The position numbers and the translations under genes were made by a program. The notes beneath the pieces are model-generated. The model did not search any database. It saw only the letters and a list, made by a program, of their open reading frames with translations, and had not been told where the DNA came from. From Bacteroidales bacterium (lineage in GTDB: Bacteria; Bacteroidota; Bacteroidia; Bacteroidales; UBA932): a DNA stretch of 64,000 nt. How positions within the stretch are numbered: the first letter of the stretch is position 1; each line of letters starts with the position of its first letter. Positions 9,253-18,293 of this stretch are shown here, piece by piece. Location of the stretch: contig JAFROX010000001.1 in assembly GCA_017429475.1 (NCBI GenBank), positions 186,001 through 250,000 of the forward strand. The letters are read 5' to 3'.

Positions 9253-10661
9253 TACTGTACGGTTATTGAATTCAGCAGGTCTATCTTACCGTCGTCTATA
9301 AGCTTGATGATGAGTTCTCCAAAGAGAGTATTCTGCCAGGCGAACCAGTCGCGGGTGTATTTAGCAGGATTGTCCTTATGGAAAGACTCGTGGATGAAAC
9401 CCTTGCCGGCATCGGTCTTGAGAAGAGTCTCGATGCACCATTTGATCTCGGCATCATCGCGGGAAGTGAACGCCTTCATCATTATGCTCATAGGCCAGAC
9501 CATATCATAGCCGATGTGAGGTCCGCCGATGCCTTCTGCGGCAGTTCCCTTGAAGAAATAAGGATTGTCGAGGCTCCATACGAAGCGGCGGGTATTCTGA
9601 TAGATCTTGTCCTTCACGCTGACGTCGCCAAGATAGGCCATAGCAAGAAGGCTCGGCACGTTGGCGTCGTCCATCAGCAGCTGATTGCCGTAGCCGTCAA
9701 CCTCGAATGCGTAGATCTTGCCATACTTGGGATGCTTGTGGACGGCATACTTGCGAAGCGCAGTCTCAACCTCTGACGCAAGTGCACGGCACTCCGCAGC
9801 AAGGGCGGTCTCTCCATTCACAACGGTAAGTATTTCGGCGGCCTTGCGGAGTGATGTCACTGCGAAGAAGTTTGAGGGAATGAGATATTCGAACATAGTA
9901 GCGTCGTCAGAAGGCCTGAAAGCAGAAGCGATGAGGCCTACGGGCTTTACGGGGTTGCCCCAGCCGCTGTTTGACTTGGTGTCGGTCTGGACTGCAGTCT
10001 CGCGCTGGAAATGGTAAGGGCCGCGGCCGTCCTTGCGCTGCTGCTCACGGAATGTGGTGAGGATGCGGCGTATGGCGGTGAGCCAGGTATCACCGAATAC
10101 TGACGTATCTCCTGTGACTTTCCAGTAGTGGTATGCTAGACGTATCGGATAGCAGTCAGAGTCAATCTCCCACTTGCGTTCGTGAAGATTGGGGTCCATA
10201 TCGGTGCGGTCACTCTGCCATCCGGTACCCGTTGGGCCGTCGTTGAACGCATTGGCATACGGGTCGATGCATATCAGGCCGAACTGGCAGTTGATGACTC
10301 CGGCTAGCATTTCGCGAAGTTCCGGGTCCTCATTGGCGAGCTGAACATACGGCCATACCTGGGCGCCCGAATCGCGGAGCCACATTGCGTGGATATCACC
10401 CGTATACACGAACGTGCGGGGCTTGCCATCCTTGTCCTTTCCGAAATGGACAGTAGTGTCGAGAGTGTTGGGGAAGCAGTTGGCAAACATCCAGGCAAGT
10501 TTGGGATTGGTAAGCTTTGCGGTTACTTCCGCAATCTTGGCCTCGACTGCAGTGGAACGGAAGAGGCGGTCTCGCTCGGCGGGACGTTGTGACTGATAAG
10601 TCTGGGCTGAGGCCGACAGCACGGCGAACAGCGCAACCAGGGTCGTCAGTATGCGTTTCAT
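9252..10661 (-). CDS. GH125 exo-alpha-mannosidase
   Basis: The 469-residue protein has a signal peptide ending VLSASAQ. GH125 hallmarks are LAWMFANCFPNTLDTT, then DIHAMWLRDSGAQVWPY, and a run of alpha-helical-barrel sequence including GPHIGYDMVWPMSIMMKA. GH125 enzymes are metal-independent and trim terminal alpha-1,6-mannose from N-glycans. The start was placed at 10661 (MKRILTTL), because the 11 extra residues upstream would spoil the signal peptide. It is the first gene of a two-gene operon with the GH2 enzyme. A weak -7-like TAAATTAG lies upstream. Confidence 0.88.
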   Translation of the reverse strand: MKRILTTLVALFAVLSASAQTYQSQRPAERDRLFRSTAVEAKIAEVTAKLTNPKLAWMFANCFPNTLDTTVHFGKDKDGKPRTFVYTGDIHAMWLRDSGAQVWPYVQLANEDPELREMLAGVINCQFGLICIDPYANAFNDGPTGTGWQSDRTDMDPNLHERKWEIDSDCYPIRLAYHYWKVTGDTSVFGDTWLTAIRRILTTFREQQRKDGRGPYHFQRETAVQTDTKSNSGWGNPVKPVGLIASAFRPSDDATMFEYLIPSNFFAVTSLRKAAEILTVVNGETALAAECRALASEVETALRKYAVHKHPKYGKIYAFEVDGYGNQLLMDDANVPSLLAMAYLGDVSVKDKIYQNTRRFVWSLDNPYFFKGTAAEGIGGPHIGYDMVWPMSIMMKAFTSRDDAEIKWCIETLLKTDAGKGFIHESFHKDNPAKYTRDWFAWQNTLFGELIIKLIDDGKIDLLNSITVQ

Positions 10662-10749
10662 TTTAATTGGTTTTATAGCTGCTAATTTACGCAATTATTG
10701 CTTTTTTTCTTAAAAATCAGTAAATTGGTATTGCCTAAAACACTCAACA

Positions 10750-11235
10750 ATGAAAAAGTTATTCCTCTTCCTGCTTGCAGCTGCCGTCGCCGTAGTGACG
10801 GTGTCGGCTTGTGGAGCTGCAATGACTACTGCCGACAAAGCCGCCCTGGAGCAAGCCGTCCAGGAAAATCTGGCGAATAAGGACTACACCATCCTCATCC
10901 AGTTGATGATTCCCTCAGTGGGACCCACAAGAGCTGTCAGCAACTATTCCATCAAAGTGTCAGGAGACACGCTTGTTTCGTACCTCCCCTTCATAGGACG
11001 TGCCTACAACCTCCCCTACGGCGGAGGCAAAGGGCTTGACTTCACCGCCAAGATCAATGAATACCACGACATCGTGAACTCTGGCGGAGGCCACGACATC
11101 GTCATTAACGTAGCCAACGATGAAGACGTGTTCTTCTACACCCTCAACGTATCCGCAAGCGGAAGCGCATTCCTGTCCGTCTCATCACGCAACAGGGAGA
11201 GAATTTCCTATACCGGAGAGATGTACCTGCCCTAA
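10750..11235 (+). CDS. DUF4251-family lipoprotein
   Basis: The 161-residue product has a lipoprotein signal peptide with the lipobox VSAC around residue 21. The mature part matches the DUF4251 pattern of Bacteroidetes exported proteins: a helical start, then beta-rich sequence with YLPFIGRAYNLPYGG and a C-terminal ISYTGEMYLP. The function of the family is unknown. The gene is divergent from the mannosidase operon and converges on the patatin gene with four bases between the stops. Confidence 0.8.
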   Translation: MKKLFLFLLAAAVAVVTVSACGAAMTTADKAALEQAVQENLANKDYTILIQLMIPSVGPTRAVSNYSIKVSGDTLVSYLPFIGRAYNLPYGGGKGLDFTAKINEYHDIVNSGGGHDIVINVANDEDVFFYTLNVSASGSAFLSVSSRNRERISYTGEMYLP

Positions 11236-11239
11236 CCCG

Positions 11240-12184
11240 TCAGGCTTCCAGTGATTTCTTGTCTTTTTCGCCGGAGATAAGCCTTTTGGCCGAATTCCTG
11301 AGTTCCTCCGACTTGGCCAGCATTGCCTGGGCCTTCAGTTTGAGTTCATCCAGAGCACCTGGTGCTTTCTTGTGCAGATGCTCCAGCGCTTGTTTGGGCA
11401 TTACACGCTTGTATCCGTGAGCCTCAAGCACTTCCACTGCCGTATTGTAGCCGATATAGAACAACGACTCTATGTTGCTCAGGTCATATGCGCTGTAGGA
11501 AGAAGTATCCATATCGATGACAAGATCAGCCCGTGCCGCATCTTCCATCGTATTCGACAGGAACATAAGCGAGAACGAGCGGATGGCGATGCTGTACATA
11601 CTGTCGCGATAGCATATCTTACCGGCCTGATGAAGATTGAGAGCAATGACTTTCTCGCACTTGTCGCGAAGGGCAGAAACAGGCAGGTTCATAAGTACTC
11701 CGCCATCTGAATAATGTTCGCCTTCAATCTTTACAGGCTGATATATGAGCGGAATGGCGCAGGATGCTGCGACACGCTGGGCTATTTCACCTTCTTCGAA
11801 GAAGCGGACGACTCCTCTCTCGATACTTGTTGCGATGACAAGAGTCTTGACCGGCAGGTCCTCAAGCCGCTCGTATGGCAGAATCTTCTGCAGGTGCTTC
11901 ACCAGAGGCTTTGTGTCGAACATACCGCCTTTCGGCAGCTGTGTGCCAAGAAGGTCCCGGAAATCCAGTGAACTGAAGTTGTTTGTTATTTCGACAGGGC
12001 TCAATCCGGCCGCATACATAGTTGCCGCAATGCTGCCGGCGCTTGTGCCTGCTACTACATCGGCTTTCAGCCCAAATTCGTACAGTGCTTGCAGCGCACC
12101 ACAGTGGGCCGCGCCTTTCGCTCCGCCTCCGCTGAACGCAATGCCAAGTTTGTATTTTTTCTTTCTCTTGAAAATGCTTCCCAT
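11240..12184 (-). CDS. Patatin-like phospholipase (RssA-type)
   Basis: The 314-residue cytoplasmic-type patatin lipase has no signal peptide. The oxyanion-hole motif SGGGAKG is at 18-24, the nucleophile S48 is in GTSAG, and the aspartate D160 of the catalytic dyad is in YSDGG. The C-terminal 60 residues are lysine-rich and helical. Such proteins hydrolyse acyl esters of phospholipids, but the physiological substrate is unknown. It is divergent from dtd. Confidence 0.88.
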   Translation of the reverse strand: MGSIFKRKKKYKLGIAFSGGGAKGAAHCGALQALYEFGLKADVVAGTSAGSIAATMYAAGLSPVEITNNFSSLDFRDLLGTQLPKGGMFDTKPLVKHLQKILPYERLEDLPVKTLVIATSIERGVVRFFEEGEIAQRVAASCAIPLIYQPVKIEGEHYSDGGVLMNLPVSALRDKCEKVIALNLHQAGKICYRDSMYSIAIRSFSLMFLSNTMEDAARADLVIDMDTSSYSAYDLSNIESLFYIGYNTAVEVLEAHGYKRVMPKQALEHLHKKAPGALDELKLKAQAMLAKSEELRNSAKRLISGEKDKKSLEA

Positions 12185-12219
12185 ATATGCAAATGTACCA
12201 AAAGTTCAGTGAATTTGGA

Positions 12220-12227
12220 TATCTTTG
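12220..12227 (+). promoter_or_regulatory. -7 promoter element of dtd
   Basis: TATCTTTG, a perfect TAnnTTTG, lies 23 bases before the dtd ATG. No good -33 element is seen at the usual distance. Confidence 0.5.
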
Positions 12228-12250
12228 CACCCCGTAACAGACAAGGCACG

Positions 12251-12703
12251 ATGAGAGCGCTGATTCAAAGAGTTTCGCACGCAGACGTCAAAGTAGACGG
12301 CAGCACCGTTTCGCAGATCGGACAAGGTCTGCTCGTCCTGGTCGGCGTTAGAGCTGACGATGGTGACGGCGACATAGACTGGCTTGTCCGCAAGATAGTG
12401 AACCTGCGCATCTTCGATGACGAAGAAGGCGTTATGAACCGCTCGGTCCTGGAAGTCGGAGGAGAAATCCTTTCTGTCAGCCAGTTCACCCTTATGGCAA
12501 GCTGCAAGAAGGGGAACCGGCCTTCTTACATCCACGCCGCACCTGGTGCTATTTCGGAGCCTATGTACGAAAAGTTCTGCGAAGCCCTGTCGCTTGCCCT
12601 TGGGAAGCCCGTGGGCCAAGGCATCTTCGGTGCGGATATGAAAGTCAGTCTGCTCAACGACGGACCTGTGACAATATGGCTTGATTCTAAAAACCCTGAA
12701 TAA
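12251..12703 (+). CDS. dtd: D-aminoacyl-tRNA deacylase
   Basis: The 150-residue protein removes D-amino acids (and glycine from tRNA-Ala) mischarged onto tRNA. The two family signatures are present: SQFTLMA near residue 77-83, and the cis-Gly-Pro loop [11 protein letters not shown] near the C-terminus, which enforces chirality. The length is exactly typical. The start is the ATG giving [13 protein letters not shown]. It is followed after 12 bases by a small cupin gene. Confidence 0.95.
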   Translation: MRALIQRVSHADVKVDGSTVSQIGQGLLVLVGVRADDGDGDIDWLVRKIVNLRIFDDEEGVMNRSVLEVGGEILSVSQFTLMASCKKGNRPSYIHAAPGAISEPMYEKFCEALSLALGKPVGQGIFGADMKVSLLNDGPVTIWLDSKNPE

Positions 12704-12715
12704 TACTACATAGAT

Positions 12716-13051
12716 ATGGTTATAGATTTCAATGAAATAGAAACTGTCGCCAACCCCCACTTCAAGGGCGGAGAAGGCGAAGTTATGATCCAGACCGCTG
12801 TTGCCGACGGCAAAGTGAAACTGATGCGCATCACCATTCCGGTAGGGTCAACCATCGGGCTTCACCCCCATCAGGGCAACAGCGAGGAAATCCTCGTCCT
12901 CCAGGGCAAGGGCCATTTCGTGACTGACGGCAAAAGGGAAGACGTATGCGCCGGACAGGCACACTATTGCGAAGAGGGGGAAACCCACGGATTCGTCAAC
13001 GACGGAGACGTGCCCGTAGTTTTCTTTGCTGTTGTTCCCGACCGCTCTTAA
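12716..13051 (+). CDS. Small cupin-domain protein
   Basis: The 111-residue single-domain cupin has metal-ligand motif 1 (LHPHQGNSEEILVLQGKG, about residues 45-62) and motif 2 (HYCEEGETHGFVNDG, about 83-97). The histidines and glutamate could bind one metal ion. It has no signal peptide. Such proteins range from sugar isomerases to sensors, so no function is assigned. It is likely cotranscribed with dtd. Confidence 0.8.
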   Translation: MVIDFNEIETVANPHFKGGEGEVMIQTAVADGKVKLMRITIPVGSTIGLHPHQGNSEEILVLQGKGHFVTDGKREDVCAGQAHYCEEGETHGFVNDGDVPVVFFAVVPDRS

Positions 13052-13054
13052 TTG

Positions 13055-14062
13055 CTATTTCGAGCCGAAAGGCTTCAGATTGTAAACGGCATCCTTGGGA
13101 TACATCCTTTCTCCGCCGTTGTCAAGGTCGATCATAACGTAGCGGGTATTACCCATACCAAGCTCGTTCATATACGAAAGCTGCCGCAGTCCGTGGCGGC
13201 TTTCTATGCGTTCCTGCATAGCGTGGCGCTCGTGCTTCTTCATCGCATAGAGGATGTCGACACAGGCCTGATCGATGGCCACGATATCGAGGGAAGCCAG
13301 TATGCCGACATTCGGAGTAACCACAGGCTCAGCCATAACGCCTTCACAGTCGCAGGATACGGACATATTGCGCATCACGTTGATATATGAGACCTTCTTG
13401 CCGAAATGGTCTATAGTTGCCTTGGTGGATTCTGTCATCTTCTCCATGAACTCTTCCTCGACAATGTCCCAGGGGTCATCCTGGCCGGGGGTTGAATGGA
13501 TCATGCATTTTCCGACCTTGCCGTCGGCGCAGCCGATGCCGATGTTCTTGTTGGAACCTCCGAAACCGCCGCAGACGTGACCCTTGAAATGAGTCAGAGC
13601 CAACATCGAATCATAATTCAGCAGATTCTTGCCGACACTCATACGGTCGAACCACTTGCCGCCTTCCACAGGCAGCCAGGCAGTCCCTTCTGCATCCATT
13701 ATGTCCACCGGGCAGAAAGTCCAGCCGTTGATGCGGACTGTCTTCAGATGCTTCTCCGTGGTGTCGCGGTCCCCTTCATAAAAAGTATTGGTCTCGATGA
13801 TATTGGCGCCCTCGAGCCTTTTGTTAATCAGGTTCCTCACCCAGGGGCGGGGGATGATATTCGGGCCGTGAGGCTCGCCAGTGTGGAGTTTGACGCCGAT
13901 CTTGCCGGTAAGGTTCGAGCTGACTCGGTCGAAAGCCTTAAGCAAGCCTCTGGCGCTCAGGTCGCGAGTGAAATATACTATTGATTCGTTGCCGCTGCGT
14001 TTGTTGGCCGGGATGTAGATGTCTCCTCCGGTTCCTGGTACAGGTTTCTCTTGCATATCCAT
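13055..14062 (-). CDS. DUF362 domain-containing protein
   Basis: The product is about 335 residues. DUF362 features are visible: VKLHTGEPHGPNII, LTHFKGHVCGGFGGSNKNIGIG and DIVAIDQACVDI. DUF362 proteins are often linked to iron-sulfur proteins, but this one lacks the 4Fe-4S cysteine cluster seen in longer members. The frame can be opened further at a TTG at 14080, but that codon lies inside the promoter -7 element. I therefore prefer the ATG at 14062 (14056 is also possible). The function is unknown. Confidence 0.78.
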   Translation of the reverse strand: MDMQEKPVPGTGGDIYIPANKRSGNESIVYFTRDLSARGLLKAFDRVSSNLTGKIGVKLHTGEPHGPNIIPRPWVRNLINKRLEGANIIETNTFYEGDRDTTEKHLKTVRINGWTFCPVDIMDAEGTAWLPVEGGKWFDRMSVGKNLLNYDSMLALTHFKGHVCGGFGGSNKNIGIGCADGKVGKCMIHSTPGQDDPWDIVEEEFMEKMTESTKATIDHFGKKVSYINVMRNMSVSCDCEGVMAEPVVTPNVGILASLDIVAIDQACVDILYAMKKHERHAMQERIESRHGLRQLSYMNELGMGNTRYVMIDLDNGGERMYPKDAVYNLKPFGSK

Positions 14063-14077
14063 AGACTTTGATTTATA

Positions 14078-14085
14078 CAAATCTA
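14078..14085 (-). promoter_or_regulatory. -7 promoter element of the DUF362 gene
   Basis: TAGATTTG on the minus strand fits TAnnTTTG. It sits in the short gap after trmO and implies a very short leader before the ATG at 14062. Confidence 0.45.
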
Positions 14086-14092
14086 CTAAGAA

Positions 14093-14752
14093 TTATTCTA
14101 TTTCCGTGACTTTGGCAACTCCATCGCAGACTTTGAAACGCACGTTACGGCCGGCGAATGTAAGCCCGTATTCCCGCTCGGGATCGTCCAGATACTGGGG
14201 GCGAGGGTCGCAGGATAAGAGTTGCCTGAGCGCCTGGAGTTCATCGTCGGACAGTCTTGCTGCCACTGCGTCGGGCACTACAGTTTCAAGAGTGCTCCAT
14301 CCTTTGCCGTCAACGAAACCGCTGCGCGCATCGGGATGGCAGTCTGCATAAGCCACATAGGGTTTGATGTCGAACACTGGTGTGCCGTCTGCAAGGTCCG
14401 CACCAAGCACGTGAATTATGCCTTGGTCTGCATCTATGGTATCAATCTTTACACAGGACAGGCCCAATGGATTGGGACGGAATGGAGAACGGCTCGCAAA
14501 GACTCCCACTCTCTCGTTTCCTCCGAGACGGGGCGGGCGCACGGTAAGGTTGGCAGAGGGGCCATTCAGGGAGAATTCCCATATCAGCCAGATGAAATCG
14601 AAGCCTTCTAGCCCGCGAAGGGCGTCAGGGCTGTCATAGGGAGCGACAAGCCGCACCTCGCCCCTGAGGTCAGGAGCCACTCCGCTCTGCCGCGGAACCC
14701 CGAACTTACCTTCGACGGGAGATTTGAAAAAAGCAATCGGCCGGATGTCCAT
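14093..14752 (-). CDS. trmO: tRNA (m6t6A37) methyltransferase TrmO (TsaA/YaeB family)
   Basis: The 219-residue protein uses S-adenosylmethionine to methylate N6-threonylcarbamoyladenosine at position 37 of tRNA-Thr. Family landmarks are the N-terminal PIAFFKSPVEGKFGVPRQ, the LEGFDFIWLIWEF strand, and GVFASRSPFRPNPLGLS near residues 84-100. The C-terminal part, including FDIKPYVAYAD, is also typical. It precedes the DUF362 gene by about 30 bases but that gene has its own promoter element. Confidence 0.92.
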   Translation of the reverse strand: MDIRPIAFFKSPVEGKFGVPRQSGVAPDLRGEVRLVAPYDSPDALRGLEGFDFIWLIWEFSLNGPSANLTVRPPRLGGNERVGVFASRSPFRPNPLGLSCVKIDTIDADQGIIHVLGADLADGTPVFDIKPYVAYADCHPDARSGFVDGKGWSTLETVVPDAVAARLSDDELQALRQLLSCDPRPQYLDDPEREYGLTFAGRNVRFKVCDGVAKVTEIE

Positions 14753-14800
14753 ATCAATGATTTTGTCCGGCCGAAGTTAGTTATTTCTGAAGAGAATGTC

Positions 14801-16672
14801 CTATAGCGAGAGCGACAAACCTGCCATGAAATTGATGCCCGGCATAGGATAGCCGGCCATTATTTCGTATTTCTGGTTGAGCAAGTTGTCTCCGCGAACC
14901 CAGATTCCGAGCCAGTCGGTGAGCTGATAGCTTGCATTGAGACTAAGCTGGAAGAAATTCTCTTTCTGCGGAGCTGCGCCGACAGCTGTGTAGAGTCCGG
15001 CCACTTCCATTCCTCCTGCGGAAACCTGAAGACGGTTCTGATGGAACTGCAGTCCACAGTATGCGGTGACTTCCGGAGCTGAGAGGACAGGGTTCTCCAT
15101 ATGCAGCCAGCTTCCGTTGCCAACCAGATTCCAATGGTTGCCCATACGCCATTTCAACTCGAGCTCAGCTCCATAATTCTCGACAGGGCCTGTATTCACA
15201 TTGAGGGGTTTGCCATCGACCATCTGAGTCTGGATCATATTGTCGCCCTTGAGATAGAAAAGGTTCAAACCGTATGAGAACACGTCTGAGAACGAAGATT
15301 TCCACGCCAGTTCATAGTTCATTATGCGCTCAGGTTCCAGTTCCGGATTGGCCGGACGGAAGAGATACATATCCTTGATTGTGGGTCTGCGGAAACCTTT
15401 GCTTACCATAGCCTTCAGTTCGCCTTTACCTATACGGAACGCCAGGCCGCCCTGAGGCACGAGTTCCAGCCCAGACCTGGAGTGGTTGTCAGCCCTCAAT
15501 CCGACATCGGCAGTCAGCCAGGAAGTCAGGTCCTGTCTGAAATCCACATAACCCGCAAATATGTTCTCAGTCTTGTCAGCCATCGGAGCGAGATCCTCAC
15601 CCGTTGCAATCACCTGGTTCCAGGCCTTGCCGTGCACGCTCTGCCAGTCAAAGCCCACGGTAGTTGTATTGCCTTTGAAGAGACCGAAACTCTGCCAGGC
15701 GGATACACCGGCTACGGCATCCTCCGAACGGAACCAGTTCGTCTGGGGAGCCGCACCTTCGGCGTGTCCGTCGTTGATCTTATGGTTACCGAAATTGTAA
15801 TAGAAACTAACCGCACCGTCTGTCCTGTCATAATGGTTCTCTATGGCTGCCGATGCTGCTCCGCGTGTGATCCACTGGTCTGCATCGAACAATGGAGACG
15901 TTGTCGCGCCAGGATATGAAGCATTGAAATGTGTGATGTCAACGTCGGCATAGGCGCTCCAGTTGTTTGAAAACTCATATCCGACCTTGCCATAGCCGCC
16001 GTACTGTTCGAAGCCCATACGGGGACGATGGTTGTCGCTGCGTGCATATTGTCCCGAAACGACGCTGCTGAAGCGGCCTTTGCGCACGCGGTTGCTGAGT
16101 ACACCCTTGACTGTGCCGTAACTGCCCGCACCGATGTTAAGGTCGGTATGGACACCGTCCTCAAGTGACTTGCGGGTTATTATGTTTATGACGCCGCCCA
16201 TTGCGTTGCTGCCGTAGAGCACTGAAGCCGGGCCTCTGAGCACCTCAATACGTTCGGTCATCAAGGTCTGGTAAGAATCAGAAATAGGGTGGCCGAATAT
16301 GCCCTGATACTGCGGATGTCCGTCGATAAGCACCATCATCTGTCCGGTGCCGCCGGAAAGGCCGCGTACACTGATGCCTCCTGCAGCTCCGGTGCTTACG
16401 CCGTAGCCCAGCATAGCCCTTGAGTTGACGAATATTCCCGGTACAAGCTCATTGAGGGTGGGAAGTACGTTGAGACGCTGGGTTGCAGTGAGCTCGTTAT
16501 GATTTACGACACTGACGGTCTGGGGCAGGAAGCCGGAAAGGGTTCTTGTCCTGGTACCGGTGACGACAGCCTCGTCGAGATAATTGGCTGTGGTGTCGGC
16601 TTCTGCCGCGTTGGCTGCGACGGCCCCGATAAGCAGGCCGGTCAAAGCAGCAAGAAATGTCCTGATTTTCAT
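14801..16672 (-). CDS. TonB-dependent outer-membrane receptor
   Basis: The 623-residue receptor has a signal peptide ending AVAANA. A TonB-box-like stretch (DEAVVTGTRT) follows, then a plug domain (about 35-155, with ISVRGLSGGTGQMMVLIDG and VLRGPASVLYGSNAMGGVINI). A roughly 20-strand barrel closes with the C-terminal FMAGLSLSL. It is of the siderophore/vitamin type (BtuB/FepA-like), not SusC-like, since there is no N-terminal carboxypeptidase-like extension. The start at 16672 gives the signal peptide. It is divergent from an AraC regulator, an arrangement common for siderophore or heme uptake. The ligand cannot be read from sequence. Confidence 0.9.
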   Translation of the reverse strand: MKIRTFLAALTGLLIGAVAANAAEADTTANYLDEAVVTGTRTRTLSGFLPQTVSVVNHNELTATQRLNVLPTLNELVPGIFVNSRAMLGYGVSTGAAGGISVRGLSGGTGQMMVLIDGHPQYQGIFGHPISDSYQTLMTERIEVLRGPASVLYGSNAMGGVINIITRKSLEDGVHTDLNIGAGSYGTVKGVLSNRVRKGRFSSVVSGQYARSDNHRPRMGFEQYGGYGKVGYEFSNNWSAYADVDITHFNASYPGATTSPLFDADQWITRGAASAAIENHYDRTDGAVSFYYNFGNHKINDGHAEGAAPQTNWFRSEDAVAGVSAWQSFGLFKGNTTTVGFDWQSVHGKAWNQVIATGEDLAPMADKTENIFAGYVDFRQDLTSWLTADVGLRADNHSRSGLELVPQGGLAFRIGKGELKAMVSKGFRRPTIKDMYLFRPANPELEPERIMNYELAWKSSFSDVFSYGLNLFYLKGDNMIQTQMVDGKPLNVNTGPVENYGAELELKWRMGNHWNLVGNGSWLHMENPVLSAPEVTAYCGLQFHQNRLQVSAGGMEVAGLYTAVGAAPQKENFFQLSLNASYQLTDWLGIWVRGDNLLNQKYEIMAGYPMPGINFMAGLSLSL

Positions 16673-16690
16673 TTTTGACTTCAATAATTG

Positions 16691-16698
16691 TAACTTTG
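16691..16698 (+). promoter_or_regulatory. -7 promoter element of the AraC-type regulator gene
   Basis: TAACTTTG fits TAnnTTTG and lies 53 bases before the chosen ATG. A TTTG is present upstream (16674-16677) but only 13 bases away. The 80-base gap between the two divergent starts must hold both promoters. Confidence 0.45.
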
Positions 16699-16751
16699 GG
16701 CGCAAAGTACGCATATATAACCCATTTTCAGTTTCACTATTTGTCTTTTTT

Positions 16752-17588
16752 ATGTCATTTATTTCCTCTTCTAACGCCAAGGTATTCGACTGTCCCCGGG
16801 ACTATACCTCTCCCGCTGCTTTCTATGGCAGCCATCACATCCATTTCATCTGTTTTGCTGGCGGGGGATCTTTCATCTGCGACGGCACATCGCACGTTTT
16901 TTCGAAAGACGACCTTGTGATACTGCAGGGAGATTCAGGCTGCACTGAACTGGTGTTTTCAGATGATTTCAGCTGCCGGGCGCTTGCCGTGCCCAGAGGG
17001 TTCCTTCACAATGCCCACAACGGCAACGTATGGTCTTCGAGCGGATTCCTGCAGACAAAGAATCATCCTGTGACCCATCTGGACCTGGATGAGAGGGAAA
17101 TGCTGCTGGCAGATATCGGCGGGATTGAGAGACGCTTGCAGCGTATCAGCGATTTCGGGCGGCAAAGCCTCTATCACTGCTTCCAGGTGCTGATGTACGA
17201 CATCTGGGACATCTATGACGACAAGGCTGTCTCCAGCAAACTGTCGGACAGCAATGATGCAGCTTTCGTATTTATGAGGTTCCAGGAACTTCTGAAGGCA
17301 CATTGCAGCAGAGAGAGGACTGTGGCTTGGTATGCCGAAAAGTTGAGCATCACGCCCCGTAAGTTGAGTAGCGTATGCCTGGATGCAAGCGGTTACGGGG
17401 CGAGCGGATGGATCGGTCACCAGACAGCACTGAGGATCAGGGAGCTGCTTGAAAACACCGACAAGACCATCGAAGAGATAAGCGACGAAATGAATTTCTC
17501 GAGCAGGTCATACTTCACCCGTTTCGTGACCAAGATGCTCGGCGACACGCCCTCAGGATACCGCAGGGCTTTGACCAAACGGCAATAA
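16752..17588 (+). CDS. AraC/XylS-family transcriptional regulator
   Basis: The product is about 278 residues. The N-terminal part is cupin-like (ligand sensing). The C-terminal 100 residues hold two helix-turn-helix units, ending in KTIEEISDEMNFSSRSYFTRFVTKMLGDTPSGYRR-type sequence, the AraC signature. The frame extends upstream to 16584, but that would read through the receptor gene's start region, so the ATG at 16752 is preferred. It probably controls the divergent TonB receptor and possibly the tandem exported proteins just downstream, which is inference from position. Confidence 0.85.
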   Translation: MSFISSSNAKVFDCPRDYTSPAAFYGSHHIHFICFAGGGSFICDGTSHVFSKDDLVILQGDSGCTELVFSDDFSCRALAVPRGFLHNAHNGNVWSSSGFLQTKNHPVTHLDLDEREMLLADIGGIERRLQRISDFGRQSLYHCFQVLMYDIWDIYDDKAVSSKLSDSNDAAFVFMRFQELLKAHCSRERTVAWYAEKLSITPRKLSSVCLDASGYGASGWIGHQTALRIRELLENTDKTIEEISDEMNFSSRSYFTRFVTKMLGDTPSGYRRALTKRQ

Positions 17589-17600
17589 TTGCTATATTTG
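17570..17600 (+). promoter_or_regulatory. Strong promoter of the tandem exported-protein genes
   Basis: TTTG (17570-17573), 19 bases, TATATTTG (17593-17600): both elements are perfect matches to the Bacteroidota consensus. The -33 element lies inside the end of the AraC gene. It leaves a leader of about 18 bases before the ATG at 17625. Confidence 0.75.
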
Positions 17601-17624
17601 CGCCGCTTTTTAACAAAAAGGATT

Positions 17625-18287
17625 ATGAAAAAGATCGTTATCGCCATAGCATTTGCTATGATTTCTTTCCTCGGATTCGCCCAGGAAAATGAAACTGTTT
17701 ATTTCGACGCCGTGACAAACATCAGGATAGGCTATGCAGGAGTAGTAAATACATCGGAAGAAAACCTTCAGGGTGGCGTAGACTTCGGATTCAATCTCAT
17801 TGAGTTCGGCGTAAGACCCTATGCGACCGGTGCAATCAGCCTTGGCGTGGATTTCAATCTTGATTCTTTTCACGCTGCTGACGGATATTATTTCCTGACT
17901 GCATCCCACAAGACAGCTATTGTCCCCGCCCTCAACGTTTTCCGGGAAGTGAAACGTTCCCGCCTGGAAGTCATCAATTTCGGAATGCCGCTGAACTTCA
18001 CCCAGACAATCGGCGGTAAGCTTGCAGTCACTGTCGGCGCTACTGCAAAGATCAACCTCGATTCCGACACTTTCGTGAGCTATCTGAGTGCAACCGAAGA
18101 TTACAATTCCCTCTACACTTCAGGTGTGAAGACCCAGCGTTTCGGTTATGACATCCATATGGCGGTCACTTATGAGAACTTCGGTATCTACGCAAGTTAT
18201 TCTCCTATGCGGCTTTTCGAAAACGGCAACGGCCCCGATTTCAATTTCTTCTCAGTCGGCCTCATTCTCAGAAATTTTGATGATTAA
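17625..18287 (+). CDS. Exported beta-rich protein, first of a tandem paralogous pair
   Basis: The 220-residue protein has a signal peptide ending FLGFAQ. The mature part has alternating beta-strand sequence, consistent with a small eight-strand outer-membrane barrel. It is clearly related along its whole length to the next gene product. Shared features include TNIRIGYAG / SNVRLGYVG, GGVDFGFNLIEFGVRPY / GGFDFGVNVIEVGVKPY and GIYASYSPMRLFENGNGPDFN / GIYASYSPMNVFEGNHGPSFN. The frame opens earlier at a TTG at 17589, but that is within the promoter. No named family is recognised. Confidence 0.75.
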   Translation: MKKIVIAIAFAMISFLGFAQENETVYFDAVTNIRIGYAGVVNTSEENLQGGVDFGFNLIEFGVRPYATGAISLGVDFNLDSFHAADGYYFLTASHKTAIVPALNVFREVKRSRLEVINFGMPLNFTQTIGGKLAVTVGATAKINLDSDTFVSYLSATEDYNSLYTSGVKTQRFGYDIHMAVTYENFGIYASYSPMRLFENGNGPDFNFFSVGLILRNFDD

Positions 18288-18293
18288 TCAGAT

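Noticed and set aside
16584..16751. 56-codon N-terminal extension of the AraC-type regulator
   Set aside because: The extra frame is antisense to the start of the TonB receptor gene and lies upstream of or across the likely promoter at 16691-16698.
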